In this document: positions 20,938-34,513 of the stretch, one piece after another | How positions within the stretch are numbered: position 1 is the stretch's first letter | Layout: every line of letters begins with the position of its first letter | From: Spirodela intermedia | Lineage: Eukaryota > Streptophyta > Magnoliopsida > Alismatales > Araceae | Length of the DNA: 64,000 nucleotides | Direction of reading: 5' to 3' | NCBI GenBank assembly: GCA_902729315.2 | Contig: LR746270.1 | Span: 7,501 to 71,500, forward strand | Program-made: the position numbers and the translations under genes | The notes under the pieces: model-generated | What the model was told of the DNA's origin: nothing | What the model saw: the letters and a program-made list of their open reading frames with translations, nothing else | The model's database searches: none

Positions 20938-22566
20938 TGATAAGTCTTCATTATCATGAGTTAATAATTAGTAAATAATATAGTTTTAGCCTTAACTCAT
21001 GATAAATAGACTTATATTTGTGTTAAAGTATGATTTGTGGTTTTCAGTTGATTAACGTGAATTTTTGGGTAATTATGTGATTTTATATGATTTTTACAGT
21101 CTTACTTTTGAGATAAATGAAGAACAAGAAATAAAAATAAAAATATTGCAAAATGGGGGGACCCGCCGGCCAGCCGGGCCCACAAGCAGGTCGGAAGCCT
21201 AGTCGGGGAGTAGCTGCGAGTAGGGGCTCGAGCGGCTTAGCTTGGACCGATAGGGGCACGTGTGCGCCACTCCCCTTCCACGTCACCGGTGGCCAGCCGG
21301 CTGTGGGGCAAGGAGTGGTCATACACACAAGAGAAGGGACTTTGCTTACAAAGCTAACATTACTATATATTCGCCCGAAAAATCGGCGCACAACTGATGT
21401 GGGACTAAACTCGCGTCACACCTTCCTCAGAGGCGGGCGACCGGCGCGGGTTCGAATCCTCCCAGAGTCAAAATTCATATATTTTTATCTGATTATCGCG
21501 ACTTTCCTGCAGATCACCGGTGAAGGATTAAGCAACGAGAATCGCTAGATCATCGGCGAAAATCTTGTCAACGCGATTCGCGGAGCATTGCTACTAAAAT
21601 TGCTGAACGATTCGCGATAAAAGGATCGCGAATACATCGAGTAAATCATCTCCGATTGATCGATGAACAAGTCATCGTCGGGAAGAAGACGATCCGCCGG
21701 GAGACGAGTCGTCACCTCCTGAGAGCATACCAGATGCGATGAAGAGCCTCCTCTTGCTGCGCGGACTTGAAGATGAAGCTCCCTGACATGCGCCCCACCT
21801 CCATCCAACTCCTCTCCGTCGGGTGACAGCCGCCGGAGAGCCGCAAAGTCGTTGTTTTTCTGCTCCGCCGAGTGATAGCCGCCAAAGACGACTCGGCGAC
21901 CCATTTCATTAATTTCTAGACTTCGCGAGAAGATCTAGAGATTGCCCACGTCGTCTTTGTCCAAGGAGAGCCTTTGAGGCCGTGGACACTGCACGACGAT
22001 CCTCCCGAACGCTCAGGATTCTGGTGCATTGCCGACGCATCGCCGTCACGACGCTGGAACTCTGTTTTCCTACTTTCAACTTACTTTACGCTTTATTTAG
22101 TGATAGTTTTTGTGATTTTAATTTACCAAAATATACTTTGTTCTATTACGATTCTTCTGACTTTTACAGATCTTAATTTGATTAATTAAATCATCTGTAA
22201 TCGCTTACGTAAGAATCGTCGGGCAGAACTCTATTTCCGCCCGATTCGCGTTCGCCGGGCGATGACATCATCCTGACGTCCGCACCCTTATTTCCTTTTT
22301 TTTGAATTTTAAATATATTTTCTTTTCATTTCTTAGTATACAATTCATAGAAAATCGTATTCATTGAGAAAAATTCTGAATAATTACCATATATTATATT
22401 ACATCCCTGTGATCGACCTGGGAAATTATCGCTATTTTTGGAAGTTTTATTGAATTATAATTGATATATTTATTTAGAAATACTTCTAAATATTTGAAAA
22501 TTTGTATTTTCTAGTTTTATAAATTTTAAATTTTCGTGATTTAATATACAACGACTAAGTCACGTC
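20938..22566 (+). repeat. Right arm of a 3.5-kb palindrome (LTR-like unit)
   Basis: Begins TGATAAGTCTTC at 20938 and ends CACGTCA at about 22566, mirroring 19083-20671. The TG...CA ends and about 1.63-kb length suit a solo LTR. A B-box-like GGTTCGAATCC at 21448-21458 is not part of a foldable tRNA. Alternatively the two arms are the terminal inverted repeats of one fold-back element. Confidence 0.8.
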
Positions 22567-24454
22567 AGGCAACAAGCACCTACAACAAGGCAGGCTCACA
22601 CGGTGAGACAAGCACGTGGGGTGCGTTAGGCATGGCAAGTGCACGCGGCAAGGCAAACACAGGAGGGAGGCATGAACAGCACAACAAGCGCGCGTGACAC
22701 GACGAGCACAGCAGACATGCGTGGCATGGCGAGCGCGCATGACACAATGAGCACAACAGACATGCATGGCACGGTGAGCACGCATGACACGACGAACCTG
22801 CACAGTATGACAACAAGACGTGGCATCACAAGACCCAAGATAAAATGGGTCCCCAGACACACGGAACCCCCGCAAGAGCCAGGAAGACTAATACACCCAT
22901 GCGATGGTGAGAACATAGTCTCAGGGGACACAGTGGATGCTAACAAGCGGGATGACACCCGAGCAGGCGAAATGGTCAATGGGGCGTCCAAGGTGCCCCA
23001 ACGGCTAGCAAGCGAGATGACCATTACGCCCCAACAGCTAACTATAGCTCAAGTGTAATAGCTACTTCGAACACCCTGTAATGGTTAGTCTACTTCCCTC
23101 CCCCTTTATAATTGAGGAAAGTGGGGAGTAGACAGAGAAAAAAAGAACCCTTTTGAGCTTTGTTGAATATTTAGAGGGCTAACTAGATAACAGATCTTAG
23201 CTATCTAATGTCACATCTCACTTGAGGTGTAACAACTAGCAAATGTACTTATCTTATGCAAGCAGCTAGGTTTATATAGGTACATGTAGAGATAGATTCA
23301 CATGTAATGGTCTAGATGATAAAGCAACAAAAATGCAAGCAATGGAGACTTAGAAATTGTGGAGTCAGATCATGGAGCATCTACAAATAATTCAATAGAT
23401 ATGGCTTCAACATCATAAAGGGAATATTGGACAATGAAGGAGCTACCAAGGGAAGCATGAGGCATATACAAAATCAAAAAGGAAGGTTATTTTATGTGAG
23501 GTGGAGTAGCATCTAGCACCAATAGTGGGCATTTTCAGATAGATTTATCATATGTGAGTAACCTAATTCCCCAAAGGAATGTTGGAACATAAAAGAATTT
23601 CAAACATAAGCTCAGGGCATCCCCAAACTCGCAAAAAGAGTACACTCAAATGGAGTAATCTTAAGCCATAGTAGTGGCATGAAAAATATGCTCTTGGAGC
23701 CCACCATATGCTGTCCTATGAAAACATGCTCATGACGAACTAAATTTTATAAATTACAATAAGCATGAATTTTAATAACCGACCCCAAATTTACCTGGAA
23801 AAGTAGAATTATGTACATTTTGTGAAAGCTCTACTCATGAACAGGACCAAGGACACAAGATTAAATCCAAAAAAGACCTTAAACCCTTGTCCTCAAATTA
23901 AGTAATTTATTTTACAAGAAATGAGGTCATACTTTAATTTGTCTATCCTAAATTGAAGTTTCTAAAGAACCTTATCCAACCCCTCAATTAAAGCATTTTA
24001 CTTCTCTTTTATAAACCCAAATTCTATATTCATACATTATGTTTCAAATTGAGTATTGATAAATGTTAGGTTGTCAAACCATCGATGCAATACCTTAAGA
24101 TATATGGAGTCATATACATTGAACATTTAACCATAATAGCTGATCAAGAGAGATTTTTGACCTTCAAATCCTAAAAGTAGATTTACTGAACCCTAAATTT
24201 GACAAAATCCAGAATCAGAGGTGACCAGCATAAACTTGAAATGTTTTACCTAAGACCCCTTGCTAGAAGTGTTGAACGTAATAGCATGGAATTCACTTTT
24301 AGAATGTTATTTAGGAGGATACATGTCTGATAATAGAAATTTGCCTATTCACTGAAGTTTATAATTCAAGAGCTCTAACAAGAGACAAATGGAAAACTCA
24401 AGACTGATATTGTTGATTCCTTCTACAATCAACCCTCAGAAGGATCGTATCAGA
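22567..24454. other. Repeat-rich intergenic sequence, no gene recognised
   Basis: 22620-22800 holds diverged GC-rich repeats (GCATGACAC, GAGCACAACAGACATG). 23095-23250 looks like an LTR promoter and leader (CCCTTTATAATTGAGG followed by an A tract and pyrimidine-rich sequence). It may be the LTR of the gypsy element whose integrase end is at 18546-19080, but this is inference. From about 23260 to 24454 the DNA is AT-rich and unremarkable, the 3' flank of the beta-galactosidase gene. Confidence 0.5.
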
Positions 24455-27400
24455 CTACACGCAAGCAGCTTCAACAGCAAGGCTTTTGGCGAGTCCTTTA
24501 CAGGGATCTCCAAATGATTCGGACGAGACACTGACGAAACAGCTCTTCATGCCCACGCAAGCCTATTTGTCAGTGTGAGAACCGATGAAAAATCATCAAA
24601 TAAGAAAATGAACTGAAATTCAACTGCTAGAAAGCGCAAGGAAAATTTGCATACTTTTTGCACCACAGAGAGCGCATTTTCGCTGCGGCAACGGCCATGC
24701 TTGAAAGACCCACAAGTGCCAACCGGTGTTCCAAAGCTAGCAAACTTAATCGATGCAATGACTTGACTTGGGTAAGGACACTCCAAACGAAGCACTGCCC
24801 CTGATTTGATCCCTACTGGTCCGTCCGAACTCCATGCATCTACTGGGGGCGGGTGCAGCTCGGATACATGACCACATAAGCTTCTCAGCTGTCTCTTGGC
24901 AAAAGAGATATGCGTTGGATCACCACCAGCCTCCTCAAAGAGAACCAGAGTGTTTCCACTTCGTTGGAGAAACGAGCGAGGAACATGGTACCTGTTACGA
25001 GCCATATTGAAGATCGAAGATTGTAAGGAGAGGAATATTGGAAGTCAAAATTTTGGGAGTTCTTACAGCGTTTGGGATGCTTTTCCGCAGTTCCTTGCGC
25101 ATTTATCTGCCCTGTAAGCTCCACGATAATTGCACGAATCGGCGCACCCACTCTGTGGTGCCAAGTAGCTCGGCCAGTATCGCCCAATACTCTGTCCATT
25201 GACCCATGCCTCACCCTTGCCCATTCCAGTAAGGTCTAAGGCAATTGGAGCATTGCCATCGGGACAGTCGAATGTTGTCTACAGAAAAAAGATTCATATG
25301 ACTCATCTCAGATGGGAAAGTAGACAACCATTCGGAAATGTACATTAAGAAAACTAGTGCCGTCAAGTTTGTGATACAAAAACAATGATGGTCAAAAACT
25401 AAGCATCCGCATCTACAGCCTGAAAGTGAGAACGCCAGAAGGATTTCGCTTTTACCTTGTACCAGATCAGGGGCTTATTTATTGCCAAGGGAGAGTGTGA
25501 AGACCAAAGCAAAGGACTTTTGTTGAAGCCTTTGTATAAACCTAGTTCTTCGCCTTTTAGCCCAATCTGTGCGTCAGGAATTAACATGAGAAGAAGAAAA
25601 ATAAATAACAGTCTACATGTGGATCGTAAAATACTGAAAATGAGGGAAACAAGTTAGGATACGATGCAACTAGACAACGAACTATGAAATCGGAAAGTTC
25701 CCTGCCACAATATCTTTACCTCCCGGATCATTCTAACTGAAAATTCGCTCCCTTAGATGATTAGCATGCGACCATCTCTTTTGCCTCCAAAATACCAAGA
25801 GTGAATAAAAGGAACATTTTTGAAGTACGACACTAAGCCAGTAAAAATTATTTGCTTGCTGTTAAACATGGTACCGTCGTCCTATACAAGTTTCTCTGCT
25901 AGTTACACCAAGTAAAAACCAACCAAAGAAAACAACCCGTGCGACCACAACAACTCAACCATAAAGGAAATAGAACCACCTGGTATATCCAACTTCTTGA
26001 GGATAAGTCTGCCGTCCCGTTGCTACCCTTGAGTTTAACAGGTCCGGTAACACCAGCACCCCATTCGTCAAAGAATGCCCCATAATTCTAAAAAGAGAAG
26101 AAATTGAGAGTAAGTGAATAGACGAAGGATATCAACAACTTTGCTAAAACTTAACCATCCAGTGTTAATAAGAAATTCCCTCCAGTCTGATGCTGTGAGT
26201 TGTTTACCGGTAATTTAATCATCTGAAAAGATTATAAATCCACGTATGATGGATGAACGTAAAAAGAACTTCCAAAAAGGCCCACAGAATAAAGAAACCG
26301 ATCCTTTCAAGAAGCTGTTCACAATGTATTCAATTCATCTGTACAAAGATTTATCAGATTATGGCAGTTTCATACTTCGATCTGTCTCGCAACAGCTAAA
26401 AGCCCAGAAAGGAATAACAAGAGAACACCTGAAGGCCAACAGTTGCACTTAGAAGATCAATGGTATTCCTCCCTTGAATAAGTGTTATTGTCTTCTCAAG
26501 TATAATCTTTGCGTTGCTTGCACTCCCAGATCCACGGCCTGTGATAGAATGCATATGTAAATATAGAAAACAATTTTCATTTGAAATCGACATTTTTAAT
26601 CATTTGAATCATACAACATTCCCAAAGACGGGATTCCCTAAATATGTTTATTTTTATCACCTGCCATTCCCCCGTTCACAAAGGCGTGGAGAACATGACC
26701 CAGTGACTCTACGTGTAGGACAGCTTGGTTTTTATTCATGAGGAATGGCTCATCGCCAGTTATTTCTATGCTGCAGAAATATATAGGAAAGAAACATCAA
26801 TTCGGTACCCAATAACTATTAAGTTTTAAGTTTCGAAACACAACCTCTACCATACCTAATTGAATACCACAAATAGTCACTGGAGTCGGCAGTAGTGTTT
26901 ATTTGTTCCAATAGTCCATCTCTTGCAAATGCACTACTTTTAGAGACACCCACAGGTTCATCAATCGAGCTCCAGGCTTCACTTGAAGTCTGAACCAGGG
27001 ATGTCATGTATCTCGCCTCCAATTTCAACACTTGTGAGTTAATCTACAAAATAATGAAAGCCTTCTCCATAAATGACAAGGACACCAACAGAGATGGAAC
27101 CATGTAACTGCCTTTTTGATAGTGCAGCAGTGACATTAGAAAAAGCGGGTACAGTGGCTTTTAGAAATCATATTCATGATTATTCGTCTACACAGTAAAG
27201 CAAAATACATAAAATGAAAACATAAATGCATATAACCATGCATGCATGCAATTATTAATACATCCCTGCATGGGAACATGTGTATATATATACAACTCGT
27301 ATCAAAGATTAGTACCTTTAAAAATTCAATCATTAAGACTGAGACATGTAATCGGACAAGCATGCCACAGAAAAACTGGTGAGAGAATCATTTTAGTTGG

Positions 27401-30400
27401 CCAAGTCACCGTCGGGATTTTCCACAGGAAAGAATGATGAAAATCAGGTCAAAACATGTAACACTCTCAATTTCGGTTGTCAATCTGGAGACCGATTCCG
27501 TCAGTTTTTAAAGCACAGCAAAGAATCCCATGATCAATATGAGTCATTCCAAAACTCTTGATACTACATGCTCTTACTGTGCAGAGAACAATCGTTAATA
27601 TTTTACATCTCTAAAGATAAATGACCACGGGCCTTACAATTGGTTACCATAGTTCTGGGAATGGCATCCCTTTGGTATCCAAAACATAAGAGACATGTGC
27701 TAGCCACCTAATCGAATCATTCTATAATCCTCCTAGCAAGTGCGGCTTATTGAATCCTTTCTGTTTTTTACTATCCCATTCTAGACACCAAATTGAATTA
27801 GTAGGGGAACCATAGGAATAGAGTAAAACCCTTTGCGAACATAATTTTCGAGTCATAAAAGAAATATCAACAATGGCCCCATGTTTAGTCATAAAGAAGT
27901 GAACCTGAGCCGAATTGAAGACCACTGTTTTGCAGTCCGGTAGGATGCTCACAGACCAGGCAGGCAGATGATATGAATTCCCATTGAAAGTAACAACAGC
28001 ATCAGACACAGCATCAATATTCGCAAGAAAAGCGACACATGAACCTGTTTCTGTTTTATATACATGAGCCTATCATATAAAGAGGAAAGCAATGTTATGA
28101 TCAAAATCAGCATTACATCAGAATTAATAATGAACATATACCATATCCTTTTAAAGCATTTATGAAAAAAAAATCAAAATCATGTGTAGCTATCCGTCTA
28201 ATGATAACTTCCTATTATTTCGCCCGACATTGGGAAAAAATGCAACTCACGACCAACAAATTTTATCCAGAATCTGCGTCAGCTTCTTTTACCCAAAAGA
28301 TGATCCCCCAAGGAGACAATAATTCTACAAAAAATTACGCCGTTCCTTAAACCCAAAATATCCTAGAAAGAAGAAACAAATATTGTTTACATCAAGCTGA
28401 AACAATATGTTGAAGGCCTTAGTAATCAGACAGGCTATTTGATTAAATACCTTTTCATATGGAATTTGAATCTTTTTCCAGTTAAAAGTCTATTTTTACC
28501 CCGATTCCTATTTTGTCGGAAAATTTACATCGAAAAAATTAAGGTTCACGTTTCCCAAAAATCCGAATTACTCATCATGTGTTCAAATATCACGACCATC
28601 TAACTGTAATGCGCAACCTTCCAAATCCCCAAGTTATTCCCAAAATTTAGTATAAAAACTCATCATCTTGATTAAGTTTATTTGTTTATCTACAGATTTT
28701 AGAGATGATAACTGATATCTTTGGAGAAAGCTTTCGTTTTTGTTGCCAAGCATAATTCCAGGACTGCAAAGGAAGAGTAGCTCACCAGCAAACTAAGTCT
28801 AACAAATATAGCCCTGAAATAGTTACAACAACTTATCAACCCGAGGAAGGCACCGTCATCAACCACTCAGGATGCGGGAAATTATTTTCAGGACGCGCTA
28901 GTGAGATAAAACACCGATATTTAAGATGTATGGCTAAGATGCCGAAAATGTGTAGTATGTCTATAACCATCATAATTCGTCCATAGTCTGTTGAGCTGAA
29001 AACTTACAGGAAAAAAAAAATGTTACGAAGACCTAATGTAGCCCACAAATTCATGGAGTCACAAGATTGATGACTCTTTTTTCATGTCATGAACAATTGG
29101 ACAAATTCAGCGCTCAGTTTTACAACAACTTAATATTTAAAAAATACAGCATACGAAGAAAAAATAATCACTCGAAATAATTGTACCTCTAAATTTGGGC
29201 CGAGAGAGCTGTATGATGGATCAGTGGCAATCAATGATCCTTCACAAAGCTTTATGGTTTTATGTAGATCTCTCAGGTGACCCCACTTTGGCTGCCTAAT
29301 AATCCCTGTGATGCAAATTCAATGATACCTTGAATAAAATTATAAATAATTATGCCAGATTCTGTCATGTTATTCTCCATACAACCATCATAGATAGAGG
29401 ATCAAAAAAATTAAGTTTACTGAACAAAAAATGTTTTGATGACCTTACAATTCATATTCAATAAGGGAATTTTTCATGGTTTTAACTATGTCCAACTATT
29501 GCCATGCTTCAGGAGTTCCACTAGCTAGGCTTTCTACCAAGTATACAGACCACAGAATCACGAATAAGTGACAGTTGATTGGGTTCTCCTCGTGTCCCTT
29601 GGGCCTCCACACAAATGAATTTATCTGTCAAGGAGAAAACTAGTCCCCATCTCCTAAAATGATAAAAAAATGTACAGGAACTATAACTATTTCTTCAGCT
29701 TTCTATGGATAAGAAAGTTATGCTTTAAGAAATTAGAGCCCCAGAAATTACAAAATCCAATCTGAACCTTTTACCGTGGCATTTCAAAAGAAGGTGAATA
29801 CCAAAGAACTAAGAAAGTTTTCCAGGGGTAAACTTGTTGTCCAACCCGGACGCTAAGACAGTCAATCCTTCAGTAAAACGCCATGCACTGCACACTGGCT
29901 CATTTGCTCTGCAACTTATTTTTCTCATACCGTACAGGCTTGCTATGTTTCAAAGATCAAGGAATAGAAGACGTAAGTTACACCCATGTGTTATGCGTAC
30001 CATCAAGGAGACGGAGAATTACAAATAGAAAGTGATAAGACCAAGAAAGAACACGTCAATTCCCTTAGAAAAATGAACATTGCAGGAAACGAGCTGTTGT
30101 CAAGCTTTGAAGATACAAGTCATGTTTTCATTGCAGAACGATTAGTCTTAAAATGTTTCATAATCACACCCCCAGTAGAAGTTATGGAATGACTTATTCA
30201 AAGCTCACAATGGAGGGGGAGCCCAAATCGAAGCAAGTCACATCCAGTTTTTTTTTCTTCAATATCACAATTTAATTATCCAAGATGTCATGGAGAATAA
30301 GGCGAAGCTAGGCAAAATTAAATGATAGTGCCACAGGTGTTATATTCTTGAGCTTACCATATTCATCAATAGGAGCATCATAGTCATAACTTGTGGCAAT

Positions 30401-32338
30401 AAAGGGTCCTCCTGAACTGCGACCGAAGTTTGTTCCACCATGATACTGCGAGAGAGAAGACGGAATGCACGGCAGAAAACACTTACTTTCCTGAAGAAAA
30501 CTTTTTATTTACATGTTTGAAGATTAGCGATCAGAACTGAGCGGGCTCTGGTACCCCATGACGTACCATGTAGTAATTCTGAAAAGTCCCCCCTCTCTGG
30601 AAAAAACGTGCAACAGCAAATGCGAGATCCTCAACAGGTCTATAAGGCACTCCACCTCCGAAAGAAAGAAACCTGAAAACCAGCAGAAAGGTAGACCGTG
30701 AGAAATCACGAGCAACCAGAAGTAACGTACGCCTATCAAGCCACCGGACAGTTCTCCACACTTTCAAGACCACGGAAAAAATCGGTATTAGACCAGAAAT
30801 CTCACCATCCACTCCAATTCTCGGTCCACATCTTGGGCTTCTTGGCGGAGTTCGGACTGAACTGGTCGCAGTAGAATCCGTTGCATGTGTTGATCTGCAC
30901 AAAGAACCCAATGGGAATAGTAAAATAATAATCAGAGCCCCTGGACTGCTCACACCTGTAAACAGCTCTGAAGCAACAATTTTAACTCACGATTGGGTCG
31001 GGAGCGTCGGATTGTTGGCACATCACCCAGGGAACCCCCGTATCCAGAGAGATGGCCATCGACGCGGCCCAATCGACGTACGATTTTGCTGCAGAGCCAT
31101 AATGTGATTGAACGTTTCCATACTCATTTTCGATCTGTACGATACACAACTATCAGCCTAGCGAGGTCAAGTGGGAATCTTCGTCGTGGGTGGGACGACG
31201 GAAGAGCATTAAACCGAAATGTGAGCGCTCTCAGTAGGTACAGAAGCGGTGAGCTGTTTTTTCTTGATCTTCCCGCCCAGCTGGAAACAAACCTGCGCTA
31301 GGATGATGGGCCCCCCCTGAGACGCGAAGAGCATCTCTTGCTTCATCATATCGACAATTTTTGCCGTGAACCTCCGCATCTCCCTCTGAAATAAGGTACG
31401 AGAAAAACAGCGAGAGACTCATAACCGCAGGCTTCTGGGAGGGATGCGTGAGAGAGAGGCGTAGACAGGATGTCGGACAGACCTTGAAAGGCTCGTTGTC
31501 AGTGCGGAACTTAATCCCTGGAATGAAATGCAACCAGAGAGGGAAGCCTCTGGCGTGCAGCACCGAATGCGGAAGAGAAGGAGATCAGAAGGGAACTGTG
31601 ATGTCGGTTAAGACAGAGAAAACAGAGAAGGAACAGAGGAAATTGTTCCTGCCTACCCATAGTTCCACTCCGCGCAGACATATGGCCCAATGCGGAGATG
31701 AACAAAAAGGCCAGTCTTGGCGACCGTCTTCACGAACCTCACCAGATCCTTCCTTCCGCCGAAGTCATACTGGTGAGGAAGGAAAATCAAACAAAGTTCT
31801 CGTCAAAACAATATAAGTTGAGACCAAGAGCCGATGATCGGTATTTTGAGAAGATCTGATGTCCACCAACGCAGACACTGACCTGACCCTGAACAGGTTC
31901 GTGCAGGTTCCAGAAAACGTATGTCTCGATCACGTCCAGACCCCCATCCTTGGACTTTTCAATCAGGTCCGGCCACATCTGCGGCGAGGGGGAGAACACA
32001 GGTGACGAATGTTTCTCAGCAGTTCAGTGAGGGAAGGGTGATGAGGAGAAACGGAACAGAGGAGGGGAGAGAGAGAGAAGCAGAAGCAATGGTAGACAGC
32101 GTTCGAGGACTTGTGCCACCTCAGGAGTGCTGCGGGGGTAGTGGATGGAGCCGGAGATGAGCAGCCTACGCGCCCCATCGATGACCAGCGCTCTGTGGTC
32201 GTACGTGACATTTACGCTCTCGCTGAGCAGTACGAAAGAGAGAACAAAAGAGAGAAAGACCCTGAAAGGACCGCCGCAGAAAGGTTGAACACGGTAGAAC
32301 AAGGACGACGACACGGCGCTGCAGAAGGTCTCTCCCAT
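24455..32338 (-). CDS. BGAL: Beta-galactosidase, GH35 family with C-terminal SUEL/galactose-lectin domain
   Basis: A secreted cell-wall enzyme that removes terminal beta-galactosyl residues from wall polysaccharides or glycoproteins. Nineteen exons: 32338-32120, 31978-31883, 31769-31657, 31549-31483, 31385-31293, 31134-30991, 30894-30806, 30672-30567, 30445-30358, 29305-29187, 28069-27905, 27043-26856, 26770-26661, 26538-26429, 26087-25980, 25566-25456, 25278-25067, 24991-24655, 24562-24455. They total 2583 bases with all GT-AG phases closing, giving 860 aa. A hydrophobic stretch (residues about 25-38, [14 protein letters not shown]) gives a signal peptide before VTYDHRAL. The acid/base Glu is in IENEYG (E200) and the nucleophile Glu in WTENWSGW (E269). 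NYRGAY and SQTLYHVPRS typify the family. The lectin domain (about 781-860) ends SLAVEAAC. Length and lectin domain suit the BGAL8 group, but the paralogue is uncertain. I see no inactivating change. Confidence 0.95.
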
Positions 32339-34513
32339 TCGCGCAGGACCAATGATGGGTGAAACTTCAAGTTGTACAGAAAGAACCGAACCGGTAGGTA
32401 CCCTCCGATCAGGGTCAGTTCCTTCCTCTGCTCTGTGAGTGCTCTCGTTCAAATGTACACTTTGCTTGATTGTTCTACCTACGGCGTCACCTTTGCTTCC
32501 CCACTTCTCCTCCCCGGTAACATCGTGCGAGTACAAGGTCACGGTGAACGAGAGGGACAGTAGAAATGCGGAGAAGGGAACGCAAGAAACAGAACGGGAT
32601 GAAAATGAACAGAAGAGACGTATTCAGGGCAGAGAGGAAGATACGGGTGCCGTCGATAATGGAGCGGATAATGGGGCGTTGGTTCAGGTCAGGCAGCCAC
32701 CACGCGTGTTCCACCTTCTTCCACCTTCTCCATTCTCCTCTCGGGTCGTCCGGCGCTTTTTTCACATTGTCTTACTGGATGGCAGGAGGTGGAGGACCAC
32801 CGCTTCTTCTGCCGCTGGGAACGGCAGTGGGAACGGCGAGAAGGAGAGGAAAAGCGGGGACTGTTGAAGGGAATAGCCCACGTAACACAGAAGCAGGGAC
32901 AGAAATATATGCCGCAAATGGTGGCTGCCAGATGCGTATTTTTTATAATGGTCTACCCCTCACGCTCGACGGGATTTGAAAGAAAGCAGCAGAGAGAGGG
33001 GCAAGCGCAACGACCGAGGATGTCGGCGAGGAGCAGCGCCACCCGCACGGTTGGCAGTGGTGCAGTTTTAAAGAAGAAACAAAGAGTGTGCTGTGTCGGT
33101 GGTAATGAGAGAACACAAATGCTTTCCGCTGTTTCAGACATTTACTCTTCCGCCCACCTGCCGCCCTTACCGTGGAAAGAAGGGAGAGAAGGAAAGGTCA
33201 TCTTTATGGAGTGGAAACTTAACCAGCGGTCCTCCTCTGCGCCGGCCCGCGTGTCACCGACCAACGCAATCTTGTACCAACGATAGCAATGTACTGCCGC
33301 CCCGTGCTTACTCTCTTAATCTCTCTCCTCTCTCCCCTCCCTTGCGGCAGGGACGCTGACGACGATGAGGTTCAGAAGTGGTCAGGATGAGGGGGAACCT
33401 CCCTGACTCTCTTACTCTCCTCTGCGCGCGCCCCCCCCCGCCCCCCCCTCCACCCCCCAACACGTGGTCAGGATGAGGGGGGCCGTCACCGGATACAAGG
33501 TAAGAGAGGAGTATCACTTAGGACGCAGCAGGGTAAAAGGAAGAGAGCTGTGTTCGGGCAGTCATATGTTCATTCCGCTCATCTTCCTCCGCCACCACAG
33601 CAGTCACTCACCACTACGCTGACACGTGAGCCCGTACGATCTTCTGCCAATGGTCCTCATTCCTTCATAGCATGAGTGTGCCACACTAATCTCCAGAGCC
33701 ATGTCGCATCCAGGCTTGTACTACATATAGATCAGAACCATGTCAGCCAAGCTGTTGGTGTCATGATCGACTTCATTTAGGAGACCATAAGCAGTCACAT
33801 CCAGATCTCTGAAGACTGAGAACGGTGCGAGTCAAACATCCAGCGAGCCGAGCTTCTCTGAGTGAATCAAGCGGCACTCACCTAGATCGTTTTAACATCT
33901 ATACATCTGTCCTCGACTCCGCACGCGATCCCCGTCTTATTGTTTATCAGCATTCTTACTTCACCTTGTGGTATGCAGCTAGTAGGCCCTTTCTGGGACT
34001 TGCAACATCATTAGTTCATCAGAAGCCAGCTTACTGACCACACGCACGGAGAGATGAACAGTCGAGGGCTAGTCACATTACTGCGTTAAGCTTGCGCTGG
34101 AGATCAATCGTATCCGGGAAATCTGGGCTCTTTATACCTCTTCTCTGGAGCAGAATCGAGATCGAGAGGTAGAGAGAAACCGGAATGCTCGGCGCTTGAG
34201 CTCTGAAGCGCCCTCCAATCTATGCGGTAGCTGGAATCCCGATGGATTGATCCAGTGCCTGCCCCCCTCGCCATCAGCAAGCATGAAGATGGCTAACAGA
34301 CTATATCTATTAGACTGGGCTACCCAGGCGGAACAAAGGGAGAAGCCAACAAAAAGACATGTAGACCGGATCCTGATACAAGCTGACATGAATGGATACA
34401 ACCTAGAGACGGGAGCTGCAAACCTTGAGCCTTAGCGCCGCACTGACTTCCCCGGAACACAGATTTCAGTCCCTATAAGACGGGCAAAGAGGTTTAAGTT
34501 CCGACGTGATGCC
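32339..34513. promoter_or_regulatory. Intergenic: beta-galactosidase promoter side and RBL19-like gene 3' side
   Basis: No gene is recognised. The part next to 32338 is the presumed promoter and leader of the beta-galactosidase gene. A C-rich run at 33429-33460 (G-rich on the sense strand of that gene) is flanked by two copies of GTGGTCAGGATGAGGGGG at 33379 and 33463. Open frames at 32566-32979, 32789-33286 and 34196-34435 show no domain and are probably chance. Confidence 0.5.

Noticed and set aside
21448-21458. B-box-like GGTTCGAATCC suggesting a tRNA gene or tRNA-derived SINE
   Set aside because: The flanking bases do not form a T-stem or acceptor stem, there is no A box at the right distance, and the mirror copy has lost the motif.
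32566-33286. Overlapping plus-strand frames of 137 and 165 codons as a gene
   Set aside because: No domain or splice support; they lie in the presumed promoter of the minus-strand beta-galactosidase gene.
34196-34435. 79-codon plus-strand frame
   Set aside because: No recognisable motif, and it lies in intergenic DNA beside the RBL19-like 3' end.
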